A stretch of 34,851 nucleotides of DNA from Gemmatimonadota bacterium (GCA_031127225.1 JARIEV010000018.1:1-34851), one strand, 5' to 3'. Counted from the first letter of the stretch, positions 24,240-32,819 are shown. Translations and numbers: made by a program. Notes: generated by a model from the sequence alone, not told the origin.

Positions 24240-26801
24240 TTGGCTGTGCACACCACCACCACGACCCTGCCGATCGACGAGATTCTGCCGTCATTACGCG
24301 CCGCGCTGGCGGAGCGCATGGTGGCCGTGCTCGAAGCGCCGCCGGGTGCCGGCAAGACCACGCGGGTGCCCCTCGCGCTGGTCGATGAGCCATGGTTGGC
24401 GGGCGCCAAGGTGGTGATGCTGGAGCCGCGGCGGCTCGCGGCCCGTGCCGCGGCGTCGTACATGGCCTCGACGCTGGGCGAAGAGGTGGGGCAGACGGTG
24501 GGCTACCGCGTGCGCGGCGAGACGCGCATCTCGAAGCGTACGCGCATTGAAGTGGTCACCGAGGGCGTGCTGGCGCGCATGCTCAGCAGTGATGCCGCGC
24601 TCGAGGACATCGGACTCGTGATCTTCGACGAATTTCACGAGCGGTCGCTGCACGCCGACCTTGGGTTGGCGCTGGTGCTCGAAACGCAGCGCCATCTGCG
24701 CGATGAGCTGCGGGTGCTGGTCATGTCGGCTACGCTCGATGGGGTGGCGGTGTCGGCGTTGCTGGCCGACGAGGGCGGGCTGGCGCCGGTGCTGCGCAGC
24801 GAGGGGCGCATGTTTCCCATCGAGACGCACTATCGCGCCCCACGTCGCGATGAACGTATTGAGGCGACGACGGCGCGTGTGGTTCGCGAAGCGCTCGACG
24901 CCACCGAGGGTGATGTGCTGGTGTTCCTGCCGGGCGCGGGTGAACAGCGTCGCGTGGCGGAACGTCTCACCGGCGACGCGATGACCGGCGTGTGGGTGCA
25001 CACGCTGCACGGCAGCATGCCACTGGCCGAGCAGGACGCCGCGCTCGCGCCCGCGCGGCCGGGTACGCGCAAAGTGGTGCTGAGTACGAGTGTGGCGGAA
25101 ACGAGTCTCACCGTGGCCGGCGTGCGCGTGGTGATCGACTGTGGATTGTCGCGCGTGCCGCGCTACGATGCGTCGGCGGGACTGACGCGACTGCACACGG
25201 TGCGCGTGAGCCGCGCGTCGGCCGATCAGCGTCGTGGTCGTGCGGGACGCACGGCGCCCGGTGTGAGCTACCGGCTGTGGGATCAGCACGAGGATCACAC
25301 GTTGCTGCCCAGCACGCGTCCGGAGATTGTGGACGCCGATCTGTCGTCGTTGGCGCTCGAGCTGGCCGATGCCGGCATCAGCGATCCAACGATGCTGCGA
25401 TGGCTCGACGTGCCGCGGGCGGGGCCGTTTGCGCAGGCGCGCGGGTTGTTGTCGCAGCTGGGTGCACTCGACAGCACCGGGCGCATCACGCCGCACGGAC
25501 GTCGCATGGCGGCGTTGCCGTTGCAGCCGCGCTTGGCGCATCTCGCGATCATCGCAGCCGAGCGTGGCGCGTTGCCGCTCGGTGCGGCGATCGCGGCGTT
25601 GCTGGAGGAGCGCGACATCGTGCGCTACGACGGCCTGCCGCCGCAGTCGGATCTGCGGCTGCGCACGGAGCTGTTGCGCCGTGATGGCGCACAGGGGGCC
25701 GCTGGCGTGGCGGTGGATCGCGATGGCGTGCGTCGCGTGCGACAGACGGCCGATGATCTCGCGCGTCGGATGGCGGGCGGAGGCCAGAGTGCGGCGTCGT
25801 CGCGCGCGTCGTGGGACGACGCCGACACGGGTGCACTGTTGGCGTTGGCCTATCCCGACCGCGTGGCGCAGCGTCGCAGCGGCGCCGAGCCGCGGTACCT
25901 GCTGCGCAACGGGAGCGGCGCGGTGCTGGCGAAGCACGATGCGCTGCACGACTCGCCGTATCTGGCGATTGCCGATCTCGAAGGCACGTCGCCTGAGGCG
26001 CGCATTGTACGCGCGGCACCGATCACGCTCGAGGAGCTGCGCGAGGATTTCGGCGAACAGTTCGTGCGCGTGCAGCTGGTGGAGTGGGATGAGCGCACGA
26101 AGGCCGTGCGCGCGCGGAAGCGCACGATGTTCGGCGCGATCGTGATCGACGACGTGGTGTGGACCGACGCCGATCCGGCGGTGGTGCTGGGGGCGGTCGT
26201 CGGTGCGATCCGCGCGCAGCTGGCGCGCAGTGGCATCGAGGCGTTGCCCCTCTCACAGGCGGCGGCTCGCTTGCGCGAGCGAATGGCATTCGCGCACGCA
26301 CACGACGCGAGCTGGCCCGATGTGTCGGTGGCGGCGTTGTCGGCGTCGCTGGAGGAATGGGCGGGCCCGTATCTCGACGGGGTGCGCACGTGGGGGCAGC
26401 TGGCGTCGGTGGATTGGCACGACGCCCTGCAGTCGCTGATGCCGTGGGCGCAGCGGTCGGCGTTGGAGCGGGTAGCACCCACGCATCTGGAAGTGCCCAG
26501 CGGGTCGCGGATTGCGCTGGACTACAGTGAGCCAACGGCCCCGGTCTTGGCCGTGAAGCTGCAGGAAGTGTTCGGGTGGACGAGCACGCCGATGCTGATG
26601 GATGGGCGGGTGTCGCTCACGCTGCAGCTGCTGTCGCCGGCGCAGCGGCCGGTGCAAGTGACGCGCGATCTCGCCGGTTTCTGGCGCAGCTCGTACTTCG
26701 AGGTGCGGAAAGAGCTGCGCGGGCGATATCCGCGGCACCCATGGCCGGAGGATCCGCTCACGGCGGAGGCGACGAGGAGAGCGAAGCCGCGTGGGACGTG
26801 A
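24240..26801 (+). CDS. hrpB: ATP-dependent helicase HrpB
   Basis: HrpB is a DEAH-box helicase-like protein of the DEAH/RHA family; its biological role is poorly known. The 853-residue length matches the family. Motifs appear in order: APPGAGKTTRVP (Walker A, Lys39), MLEPRRLAARAAA (Ia), VVTEGVLARML (Ib), IFDEFHERSLHADL (II, here DEFH), MSATLDG (III), VFLPGAGEQRRV (IV), VLSTSVAETSLTV (V) and SADQRRGRAGRTAPG (VI). A HA2-like region and the HrpB-specific C-terminal domain follow, ending WPEDPLTAEATRRAKPRGT. The frame opens with TTG at 24240, then GTG at 24246. Neither has a Shine-Dalgarno site, and the preceding gene stops at 24236, so translation is probably coupled. No motif appears missing. 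Confidence 0.95.
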   Translation: MAVHTTTTTLPIDEILPSLRAALAERMVAVLEAPPGAGKTTRVPLALVDEPWLAGAKVVMLEPRRLAARAAASYMASTLGEEVGQTVGYRVRGETRISKRTRIEVVTEGVLARMLSSDAALEDIGLVIFDEFHERSLHADLGLALVLETQRHLRDELRVLVMSATLDGVAVSALLADEGGLAPVLRSEGRMFPIETHYRAPRRDERIEATTARVVREALDATEGDVLVFLPGAGEQRRVAERLTGDAMTGVWVHTLHGSMPLAEQDAALAPARPGTRKVVLSTSVAETSLTVAGVRVVIDCGLSRVPRYDASAGLTRLHTVRVSRASADQRRGRAGRTAPGVSYRLWDQHEDHTLLPSTRPEIVDADLSSLALELADAGISDPTMLRWLDVPRAGPFAQARGLLSQLGALDSTGRITPHGRRMAALPLQPRLAHLAIIAAERGALPLGAAIAALLEERDIVRYDGLPPQSDLRLRTELLRRDGAQGAAGVAVDRDGVRRVRQTADDLARRMAGGGQSAASSRASWDDADTGALLALAYPDRVAQRRSGAEPRYLLRNGSGAVLAKHDALHDSPYLAIADLEGTSPEARIVRAAPITLEELREDFGEQFVRVQLVEWDERTKAVRARKRTMFGAIVIDDVVWTDADPAVVLGAVVGAIRAQLARSGIEALPLSQAAARLRERMAFAHAHDASWPDVSVAALSASLEEWAGPYLDGVRTWGQLASVDWHDALQSLMPWAQRSALERVAPTHLEVPSGSRIALDYSEPTAPVLAVKLQEVFGWTSTPMLMDGRVSLTLQLLSPAQRPVQVTRDLAGFWRSSYFEVRKELRGRYPRHPWPEDPLTAEATRRAKPRGT

Positions 26802-27050
26802 ACAACGAACAGCTGTGCCGCGGATTGGCGCGGATGTTCGCGGACGTCGAGCAGCAGTTGAATGCGTCGTCGCGTGCACGGGCCGACGTCGCACCACGGG
26901 TAATCCGTGTGGTCATTCGCGTGGGTCCGCGGTGAAGCTGTTTGGCCGTCACGTCGCTCGCTGCGTTCGAAAGCTGGTGCCGGCGCATTGGCGGTGAGTA
27001 CGCTCGGTGGCAGTTGCACCAAGATGTGCGCGCCTCAACTAGGAGCAATC
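26802..27050. other. Intergenic stretch without a recognisable gene
   Basis: These 249 bp separate hrpB from the GxxExxY gene. Short open frames cross it, but none has a ribosome site or a familiar sequence. ACCACGG (26893-26899) and CCGTGTGGT (26905-26913) form a weak bulged hairpin that might end hrpB transcription. AGGAG at 27041-27045 is the ribosome site of the next gene. Confidence 0.4.
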
Positions 27051-27557
27051 ATGAGCGACACACCGCGGAAAGCACTGTTGCACCAAGAACTCAGTAGCCA
27101 GATCATCAGCGCGTTCTACGAGGTGTACAACACCATGGTCCGCGGCCTACTCGAAGGGTGCTATCAGAACGCACTTTATATCGAGCTGCTGGAGCGTGGC
27201 GTCCCAGTTGACCGCGAAGTGCCATTCAGCGTCCGCTACAAGGAGCGCATCGTCGGCCAGTATCGCGTGGACCTGCTCGTCGATCGAAAAGTGATTATCG
27301 AATGCAAGACCGCCGACACGTTGCATGCACAGCATGAAGCTCAGATGCTGCACTACCTCAAAGCCACAGACACGAATCTTGGCCTGTTGATGTACTTCGG
27401 CTCGAAGCCGCTCTTTCGGCGATTCGTGCACACCAACGGATCGGCGGCCTCCCCCGGTCATGGCGAGGAGGAAGCCGCCGGTATTGCAGGTGTTACGCCA
27501 GTGCCTGCGGCAGCAGCGCCACAAACTGCTTCATCTCGTCCGGTGTCCCGATGCTGA
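27051..27557 (+). CDS. GxxExxY family protein
   Basis: The family is named for a short motif, seen here as GLLEGCYQNALYIELLERG. It is followed by the typical pattern of a basic strand (VPFSVRYKERIVGQYRVDLLVDRKVIIECKTADTL) and HEAQMLHYLKATDTNLGLLMYFG. The D-x-x-x-D...I-x-E-x-K arrangement (DLLVDRKVIIECK) resembles a PD-(D/E)xK nuclease core, but the family's function is unknown to me. An AGGAG lies 5 nt before the ATG. Family members usually have about 125-135 residues; this one has 168. The last 40 residues (from TNGSAASPGHGEEEAAG) look unlike coding sequence of the family and overlap the convergent aminotransferase gene by 65 bp. Sampled lines show about 53 percent GC against about 70 percent next door, so the gene is probably a recent import. 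Confidence 0.85.
   Translation: MSDTPRKALLHQELSSQIISAFYEVYNTMVRGLLEGCYQNALYIELLERGVPVDREVPFSVRYKERIVGQYRVDLLVDRKVIIECKTADTLHAQHEAQMLHYLKATDTNLGLLMYFGSKPLFRRFVHTNGSAASPGHGEEEAAGIAGVTPVPAAAAPQTASSRPVSRC
27442..27480. terminator. Hairpin inside the 3' tail of the GxxExxY gene
   Basis: CGGCGGCCTCC (27442-27452) pairs with GGAGGAAGCCGCCG (27467-27480) apart from a small bulge. It lies just before the 3' end of the convergent aminotransferase gene (stop at 27493), so it is well placed as the terminator of that minus-strand gene. It is also translated as part of the odd tail of the GxxExxY protein. Confidence 0.55.
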
Positions 27558-28677
27558 CGCGGCACCAGTCATTGAACGGCTGGAAGGCGCGGCCCACGCG
27601 GAAGCCTTTGTCCATGAAATGCTTCTGGAGCTGCTCCACCGGCCGTCCGGCGTGGAAGAACACGAAGTTCGTGTGCGACGCGGCCACGCGGCGGCCGGCC
27701 TTGGTGAGGGCGGCGGTGAGCAGTGCGCGTCCTTCGAGGTTTTTCGCCTTCACGAAGGCCTGATACTCCGTATCCTGCACCGAGGCGATCGCGGCGCGCA
27801 TCCCAAACGTGTTCGGATTGCCCGTGGAGAACTCGGCCATCTTCTTCAGGACGTCGGGATGGGCGATCGCGAATCCGATGCGCAGTCCGGCGAGGGAGTG
27901 GATCTTGGAGGCCGTGCGTGACACGATGATGTTGTGGCCGGCCGTGACGAGGTCCGTCATCGAGCGATAGCTCGGGTCGTCGACGAAATCATGGTATGCC
28001 TCGTCCACCACGACCACACACTTCTTGGCCGTGCTGATCACGAAGTCGCGCATCTTCTGCTGGCCGTCCAGGATGCCGGTGGGGTTGTTCGGATTGCACA
28101 CGAACACGACCTTGGTTTTGCCATTGATCTTGGCTTCCATGGCACTGAAGTCGTGGTGCAGATCGGCGTCCAGCGGCACCTTGTGGACGGTCAGCCCCAT
28201 GGAGATGGCGTACTCCGGCAGCTGCTCGTACGTGGGCCACGGCAGCACCACCTCACCGCCCTGCATGCCGAATGCGAGGGCCGCCAGCGATAGCACTTCG
28301 CTCGAGCCCTGCGTGATCAGCACCTGGTTCGGTTCCACACCGAGGTACCGCGCGTAGCTGCTGGTGAGCTCCTTCATGGCCGGCGGGTCGTAGTGCGGAT
28401 GCTCGCTCCACGCGCCCATGATCGCTTCCTTGGCCTTGGGCGACATGCCGAACGGATTCTCGTTGAAGCAGAGGCGGATCGGTCCCGCGGCGCGGCGATG
28501 CGTGGTGATGTCGCGTTCGAGCTGGTCGAGCACCGCCGCGTAGGACACACCACCGAGGGCGCGTGATGCTTCGAGCGCCGGGAGCAATCCGGGCAGGGCG
28601 ACACTCGCGCCGACGCCGACGCCAACCCCGACACCGGTCTTGATCAGCCATTGACGACGGGAGACGGTCTCGGACAT
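27493..28677 (-). CDS. Tat-targeted PLP aminotransferase, histidinol-phosphate aminotransferase-like
   Basis: The 394-residue protein is a fold-type I aminotransferase of the HisC branch. It shows IRLCFNENPFGMSPKAKEAI, VLITQGSSEVLSLAALAF (cofactor phosphate loop), FVCNPNNPTG (Asn contacting the ring), VVVVDEAYHDF (Asp225 and Tyr228), and SRTASKIHSLAGLRIGF with the PLP lysine Lys258. Unlike cytoplasmic HisC it begins with a Tat signal: VSRRQWLIKTG followed by a GVGVGVGVGAS hydrophobic run. It is therefore probably exported after folding with PLP. No other histidine-pathway gene is nearby, so a role in histidine synthesis is unlikely; the substrate is open. A GAGG lies 5 nt before the ATG at 28677. 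The start diverges from the flippase gene with 94 bp between. Confidence 0.9.
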   Translation of the reverse strand: MSETVSRRQWLIKTGVGVGVGVGASVALPGLLPALEASRALGGVSYAAVLDQLERDITTHRRAAGPIRLCFNENPFGMSPKAKEAIMGAWSEHPHYDPPAMKELTSSYARYLGVEPNQVLITQGSSEVLSLAALAFGMQGGEVVLPWPTYEQLPEYAISMGLTVHKVPLDADLHHDFSAMEAKINGKTKVVFVCNPNNPTGILDGQQKMRDFVISTAKKCVVVVDEAYHDFVDDPSYRSMTDLVTAGHNIIVSRTASKIHSLAGLRIGFAIAHPDVLKKMAEFSTGNPNTFGMRAAIASVQDTEYQAFVKAKNLEGRALLTAALTKAGRRVAASHTNFVFFHAGRPVEQLQKHFMDKGFRVGRAFQPFNDWCRVSIGTPDEMKQFVALLPQALA

Positions 28678-28759
28678 GGGAACCTCGTGGGACGCAGGTG
28701 GACGGAGAGCAACGGAAGCGCGGCGTGGCATGCCGACGGGACTACGATACGGTCCAGAC

Positions 28760-28765
28760 TATCTT
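28760..28765 (+). promoter_or_regulatory. Candidate -10 element TATCTT for the flippase operon
   Basis: TATCTT ends 6 nt before the ATG at 28772, in the 94-bp divergent region shared with the aminotransferase gene. Hexamer and spacing are the same as at selO. There is no ribosome site between it and the ATG. Confidence 0.45.
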
Positions 28766-28771
28766 TCCGCG

Positions 28772-29770
28772 ATGTCTGCCCCCCGTTGGCTTCTCACCGC
28801 GCTGTCTTTCGCCGCCATGCTGGGCGTGTCCGCCTGGGTGGTGGGGTCGCACTGGCCGGCGGACGGCATGCCGTGGCTGGCGTGGCCGGTGCATGCAGCG
28901 GCGCTGGCCACCGTCACGGTCGAGATCGTGACCCGCGCCCTCAAGATTCAGGCGTCGGCGCGCGCCTGCGGGATTCCGCTGCGCTTCGGCACGGCGCTCC
29001 GGGTGTGTCTTGCGGGCGACTTTGCGGCGGCGGTGACCCCTGCCCGGTCGGGGGCGGAGCCGGCGCGATTTCTGGTGCTGGCCGAGGGTGGAACCGGGGC
29101 GGCGGCCCGCGTCTTGATTCTGTTTCTCGAGCTGTTTCTTGAGATGTGGTCGCTGGTGCTGGTGTGCGGGGTGTTGGCGGTGCTGTTCGCCGGGCGTGGT
29201 GCGTCGGTGGGTGGGCTGCTGGGGGTGGTAGGTGGCTATGCCAGCGGGGTGTTGGGGGCGGGGGCGGTCGCGGTGCTGCTGGCACGGCGCAATGCGCACG
29301 GTCCGCCACCCGGATGGGCTCGCCGCGTGGGACTGCATGCGGGGCGCTGGCGTGCGGTGCAGCGCACCCTGCGGGCGCTGCGGGGCTCGGTGGCGTCGCT
29401 GCGCCGGGCGGATCCCGCGCTGATGCTGCTCGCGCTGGGCGGCTCGGTCGTGCACGTGCTGTGCAAGGTGGCCACGCTCCCTATTCTGGTCTATCTGGGC
29501 GACCCGACCTTCCCGCTCACGATGGACACGTTGGCGCCGCTGGTGCTCTGGCCGCTGGCGCTGTTCTACGGGGGCGTGGTGGTGCCGGCCCCCGGCGGTG
29601 GCGGCGTGATCGAGGGCGCGTTTGCGGCGACCCTTAGCACGGCCATTCCGGTCAGTCTGTTCGCGGCGTCGCTGCTCTGGTGGCGGTTCTACACCTTCTA
29701 TCTCTACATCCTCGTCGGCGGGGCAGCGGCGGGCGATGCGGCCCTGCGCGCCCTGCGGCGTTCCACCTGA
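28772..29770 (+). CDS. YbhN-type integral membrane protein (lysylphosphatidylglycerol synthase flippase-like)
   Basis: The 332-residue product has about eight hydrophobic segments. It carries the family signature around CLAGDFAAAVTPARSGAEPARFLVL, where the usual pattern is a glycine, a proline-glycine or proline-x-R turn and a GxEPAR stretch. It also has a late PAPGGGGVIEGAF segment, conserved in UPF0104/YbhN proteins and in the flippase domain of MprF. MprF-like flippases move modified lipids across the inner membrane, but stand-alone members have mostly unknown substrates. No aminoacyl-transferase domain is attached. The ATG at 28772 is the first methionine before the first membrane segment. 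The gene is followed after 4 bp by an EamA permease gene, so they form an operon. Confidence 0.85.
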   Translation: MSAPRWLLTALSFAAMLGVSAWVVGSHWPADGMPWLAWPVHAAALATVTVEIVTRALKIQASARACGIPLRFGTALRVCLAGDFAAAVTPARSGAEPARFLVLAEGGTGAAARVLILFLELFLEMWSLVLVCGVLAVLFAGRGASVGGLLGVVGGYASGVLGAGAVAVLLARRNAHGPPPGWARRVGLHAGRWRAVQRTLRALRGSVASLRRADPALMLLALGGSVVHVLCKVATLPILVYLGDPTFPLTMDTLAPLVLWPLALFYGGVVVPAPGGGGVIEGAFAATLSTAIPVSLFAASLLWWRFYTFYLYILVGGAAAGDAALRALRRST

Positions 29771-29774
29771 CCTG

Positions 29775-30776
29775 ATGACCTCCACGAACGCTCCGATCCC
29801 GACCGCGCTGGATGGCCTCGACGGCCGCACTGACGCGACCGTGCGGGCATCGACCCCGCCGGCGCTGGCCACCCGCTGGCAGCTGGTGGCCGGGTTTCTG
29901 GTGATCTACCTCGTGTGGGGATCGACGTACCTCGCGATCCGCTGGGGGGTGGCGACGATTCCGCCGTTTGGGATGGGTGCGGCCCGTTTTCTGCTGGCTG
30001 GCGCGAGTTTGTTTGTGTGGTGTCGCGTACGTGGCGCTGAAAAGCCCACCAAAGCGCAGTGGAAAGCGTCGGCCATCATTGGCGCCATGCTGCTGTTCGT
30101 GGGCAACGGGGCCGTGTCGTGGGCCAGCCAGCGCGTCTCGTCGGGGCTCACCTCGGTGCTCGTGGCGACCGTGCCGCTCTGGCTCGTGTTGTGCGAGCTC
30201 TGGCAGGGGATCCGCCCCGACGTGGTGAAGGTGGTCGGTGTACTGATCGGATTGGGCGGCGTGGCCATGCTCGTGATGCCGACCGGCGGCGCCACGGCCA
30301 CCGTCGATCCGCTCGGCGCCGTCGTGCTGGCGATCGGCTCCCTCTCGTGGACCATCGGCTCGCTCTATTCGCGGTCGGCGCGTCAGGCGCCGTCACCGGC
30401 GTTAGCCATTGCCATGCAAATGCTCGTGGGCGGCTCGCTCCTGCTGCTGTTGTCGCTGGCCGTGGGCGAGTGGTCCACGATGCCGCACGTATCGCTGCGC
30501 TCGGCCGCTTCGCTGCTGTATCTGATCGTGTTCGGCTCCCTGATCGGATTCAGCACGTACATGTGGCTGCTGCGCGTGGCGAGCCCGGCCGCCGTAGGGA
30601 CGTACGCCTACGTGAATCCGGCGGTGGCGGTGTTGCTGGGTGTTGTGCTTGGTGGCGAGCGGCTGCCGGCGCAGGCGGTCGCCGCGATGTCGGTGATCAT
30701 CGGCGGTGTCGCGATGGTCAGCCTGGCGGGTGGACGCGCGCAACGCCTGATCATGGCGCTCCGGCGTTCGCGCTGA
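29775..30776 (+). CDS. EamA family (DMT superfamily) transporter
   Basis: The 333-residue protein has ten predicted transmembrane helices in two repeated EamA units. Landmarks of the DMT superfamily are LVIYLVWGSTYLAIRWGVATIPPFGMGAARFLLAG in the first unit and GTYAYVNPAVAVLLGVVLGGE in the second. Homologues such as YedA and RhtA export amino acids or metabolites; the substrate here is not predictable. The start codon lies 4 bp after the flippase stop and there is no own ribosome site, so translation is probably coupled. An N-terminal hydrophilic stretch of about 35 residues (rich in Thr, Pro and Ala) precedes the first helix and is somewhat longer than usual. The small membrane protein gene follows after 71 bp. 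Confidence 0.92.
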   Translation: MTSTNAPIPTALDGLDGRTDATVRASTPPALATRWQLVAGFLVIYLVWGSTYLAIRWGVATIPPFGMGAARFLLAGASLFVWCRVRGAEKPTKAQWKASAIIGAMLLFVGNGAVSWASQRVSSGLTSVLVATVPLWLVLCELWQGIRPDVVKVVGVLIGLGGVAMLVMPTGGATATVDPLGAVVLAIGSLSWTIGSLYSRSARQAPSPALAIAMQMLVGGSLLLLLSLAVGEWSTMPHVSLRSAASLLYLIVFGSLIGFSTYMWLLRVASPAAVGTYAYVNPAVAVLLGVVLGGERLPAQAVAAMSVIIGGVAMVSLAGGRAQRLIMALRRSR

Positions 30777-30847
30777 ATCCTGCGGACCGCGCGTGGCGTA
30801 CGGGATGGGGCACCCATGATGATGTACCCATTGCCCCGGAGCCGCCT

Positions 30848-31210
30848 GTGCGTACCCACGTCAAAGTCGTCGGTCTCGTCAATCTGCTGTACAGTGCGCT
30901 CGGGCTGCTTGGTGCGGCCGGCGTCCTGATCGGTGGCATCTTCGGTTCGCTGGCCACGCTCAATCCGGTGGTGTGGATCGTCGGCACCGTGACCAGTGCG
31001 CTGATCGCCGTCGTGATCGGCGCCGTCAGTCTCTTCGGCCTCATCGCCGGCTTCGCGCTGCTCAACTACCAGCCGTGGGCCCGTGTCGTGCTCCTGTTTG
31101 TGTCAGCGCTGCGGCTGTTCCGGTGGCCGTGGGGGACCGCCTTTGGCGGCTACTCGCTGTGGGTGCTGACGCATGATGACACCCGCCGTCTGTTCCACGT
31201 GGGCGTGTAA
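30848..31210 (+). CDS. Small membrane protein of unknown function
   Basis: The 120-residue product has three hydrophobic regions: about residues 8-32 (VGLVNLLYSALGLLGAAGVL), 42-72 and 78-106. The last contains a Trp- and Arg-rich ALRLFRWPWGTAFGGYSLWVL that ends in a short cytoplasmic tail. I do not recognise the family. No ATG lies in frame. The GTG at 30848 is chosen because GGAG occurs 6 nt upstream and the first helix starts soon after. It lies 71 bp after the EamA gene on the same strand and may be the third gene of that operon. Confidence 0.75.
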   Translation: MRTHVKVVGLVNLLYSALGLLGAAGVLIGGIFGSLATLNPVVWIVGTVTSALIAVVIGAVSLFGLIAGFALLNYQPWARVVLLFVSALRLFRWPWGTAFGGYSLWVLTHDDTRRLFHVGV

Positions 31211-31236
31211 GGCGCGCTGGGCGCACGGTGGCCGTC

Positions 31237-31264
31237 GTTGGCGCGGCTTCCGGGACGCGCCAAC
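31237..31264. terminator. Bidirectional terminator between convergent genes
   Basis: GTTGGCGCG (31237-31245) and CGCGCCAAC (31256-31264) form an exact 9-bp stem with a 10-nt loop. It lies in the 70-bp gap between the small membrane protein stop and the Big-2 lipoprotein stop. There is no T-tract. Confidence 0.65.
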
Positions 31265-31280
31265 AACTCCGGTATTCCGA

Positions 31281-32819
31281 TCAGGGGGTAACGGCGGTCC
31301 CGCGCGAAACGCTCAGCGTGTACGTGAATACGGGCTGAATCCAGGCACCCGTAAAGTTGGCGTTCTGGAAGCCCCCCGAGCCGACCTCGAGGAAGTAGTA
31401 CGCGGTGGAGGGCGGGGTGATCGTCATCGTGCGGCCGCTGCCGGTGCTCAGGTCTTGCGCGGCCACTCCGGGGGTCCCCGATCGGAACGCCGTGAGTGAT
31501 GACTGGGGCGCGAAGCCGGTGCCCGTAATGGTGTACTGCTGCCCGCCCAACAGACGCACGGGGTAGTAGTGCACCAGCAGCGGCTTGCCGATGGCGGCGG
31601 GGTAGGCACTAAACTGGATCTGTACTTCGCAACTGTTCGCGATCGCCATGGTGCCGCGCATGACCGTCCCTGGCATGAGCGCGATGTAGCTCTTGCCGTT
31701 GGAGCTTGTCACGCACTCGTGGGCCACCGTTTGTGTGGTGCCCCCCGTGCGCGTAAAGCTGTAGTTCCCGAGCTTGGTCGAGTCGCGCCCGCTTACGAAC
31801 AGCTGCAGCGGGTCGCCGTTGCTGAGCAGCCGTAGCTCACTCGTGATGGTGGCATTCGAGAACCACACCGTCCCCACGGCGGGATCGGTGGTCGCCTCCT
31901 TGATCCCGAAGAGGCCGTCGAGCGGTCCGCTCCCGCGCAGGATGAGGACTTCGCCATTCGACGGGCGCAGGCTGTAGTAGTCCGACCGCCGCCCAGCCGA
32001 GGCGAAAAGGCAGTCCTCGCTGGAGATCTGCCCCGAGATGGTTCCCGTGCCACCGGCGAACGGAAGGCAGGGGTCACGCACCACACCATAGCTCGAGAAC
32101 GACCGCGTTGCGGCGCGCACGGTGTTGGTGGCGCTGTCCACGACCACCGACTCGGTGAGTGGCACCCACTTCCCGTTCGTGAGACGCGCCACGCGGAGCG
32201 CTGCCTTGTCGGTGTAGGCAGGGAGCCTGGTGGTATCGTACTTGATCGCGATGGTCACCGGCTGCGCGAAGGTCGTCCCGCTGGGTCCGAAAAGATACGC
32301 CGGCCCCACGGTGTGCTCGGTGCGGAGCGTGTCAGGCTTCGGGGTGACCGTGATGGGCGTGCTCCCGGCCACGGCGCCGGCCGGCAATTGCAGGGTGACG
32401 GCACCGGCGGCCGCCGTCACGGTGCCCCCGCTGCTCCCCACGATCCCACCTGGGTTGACCTGCACGTTGGCGGTGCCGCTGATTGCGCCTGAGGTGGCGG
32501 TAATGGTGCTGGTCCCAGCGCCGACGGCGGTCACCAGCCCGGTCGTGGACACGGTCGTGATGGTCGTTGCCGACGAACTCCAGCTGATGGCGGCTGAGGC
32601 CACCTCGGCGCCGGCCGCCGTGAGCGCCCTCGCCGACAGCTGTACGGTGCCGCCGGGGAGCAGCGGCGTGGTGCTGGCAGCGGTCACCGATACCGTGGCC
32701 ACTGCGGGAGGCGGGGGTGTGGGCGGCGTGGTGGTACCACCGTCGCCGCCGCCACCACAGGCTGTCAAACACAACAAAGCAACGAACGCGCGTAGCACGG
32801 GCTGTCTGGGAGCAGGCAT
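31281..32819 (-). CDS. Lipoprotein with bacterial Ig-like (Big-2) and ZU5-like domains
   Basis: The 512-residue protein starts with a lipoprotein signal (MPAPRQPVLRAFVALLCLTAC, lipobox LTAC) followed by a low-complexity linker (GGGGDGGTTTPPTPPPP). A Big-2 domain comes next (about residues 40-120: VSVTAASTTPLLPGGTVQL, later ISWSSSATTITTVSTTGLVT and AVGAGTSTITATSG). After it comes a ZU5-like segment (about 128-215: GGTVTAAAGAVTLQLPAGAV, then KPDTLRTEHTVGPAYLFGPS), a type found in surface-exposed bacterial lipoproteins. The remaining 300 residues are beta-rich with two or three Cys pairs and no motif I know. It probably sits on the outer membrane or in the periplasm in adhesion or binding. It converges on the small membrane protein gene and diverges from the SEC-C gene. 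Confidence 0.85.
   Translation of the reverse strand: MPAPRQPVLRAFVALLCLTACGGGGDGGTTTPPTPPPPAVATVSVTAASTTPLLPGGTVQLSARALTAAGAEVASAAISWSSSATTITTVSTTGLVTAVGAGTSTITATSGAISGTANVQVNPGGIVGSSGGTVTAAAGAVTLQLPAGAVAGSTPITVTPKPDTLRTEHTVGPAYLFGPSGTTFAQPVTIAIKYDTTRLPAYTDKAALRVARLTNGKWVPLTESVVVDSATNTVRAATRSFSSYGVVRDPCLPFAGGTGTISGQISSEDCLFASAGRRSDYYSLRPSNGEVLILRGSGPLDGLFGIKEATTDPAVGTVWFSNATITSELRLLSNGDPLQLFVSGRDSTKLGNYSFTRTGGTTQTVAHECVTSSNGKSYIALMPGTVMRGTMAIANSCEVQIQFSAYPAAIGKPLLVHYYPVRLLGGQQYTITGTGFAPQSSLTAFRSGTPGVAAQDLSTGSGRTMTITPPSTAYYFLEVGSGGFQNANFTGAWIQPVFTYTLSVSRGTAVTP

Noticed and set aside
24294-25949. Long open frame (551 codons) on the minus strand opposite hrpB
   Set aside because: Antisense shadow of the helicase motifs, with Arg/His-rich composition and no domain.
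26791-26997. Short frame after hrpB that might be a small gene
   Set aside because: No ribosome site and no conserved pattern, and it overlaps the hrpB end.
28742-29872. Open frame on the minus strand opposite the flippase gene
   Set aside because: Gln/Arg/His-rich shadow; the plus-strand frame has clear membrane segments and a plausible promoter.
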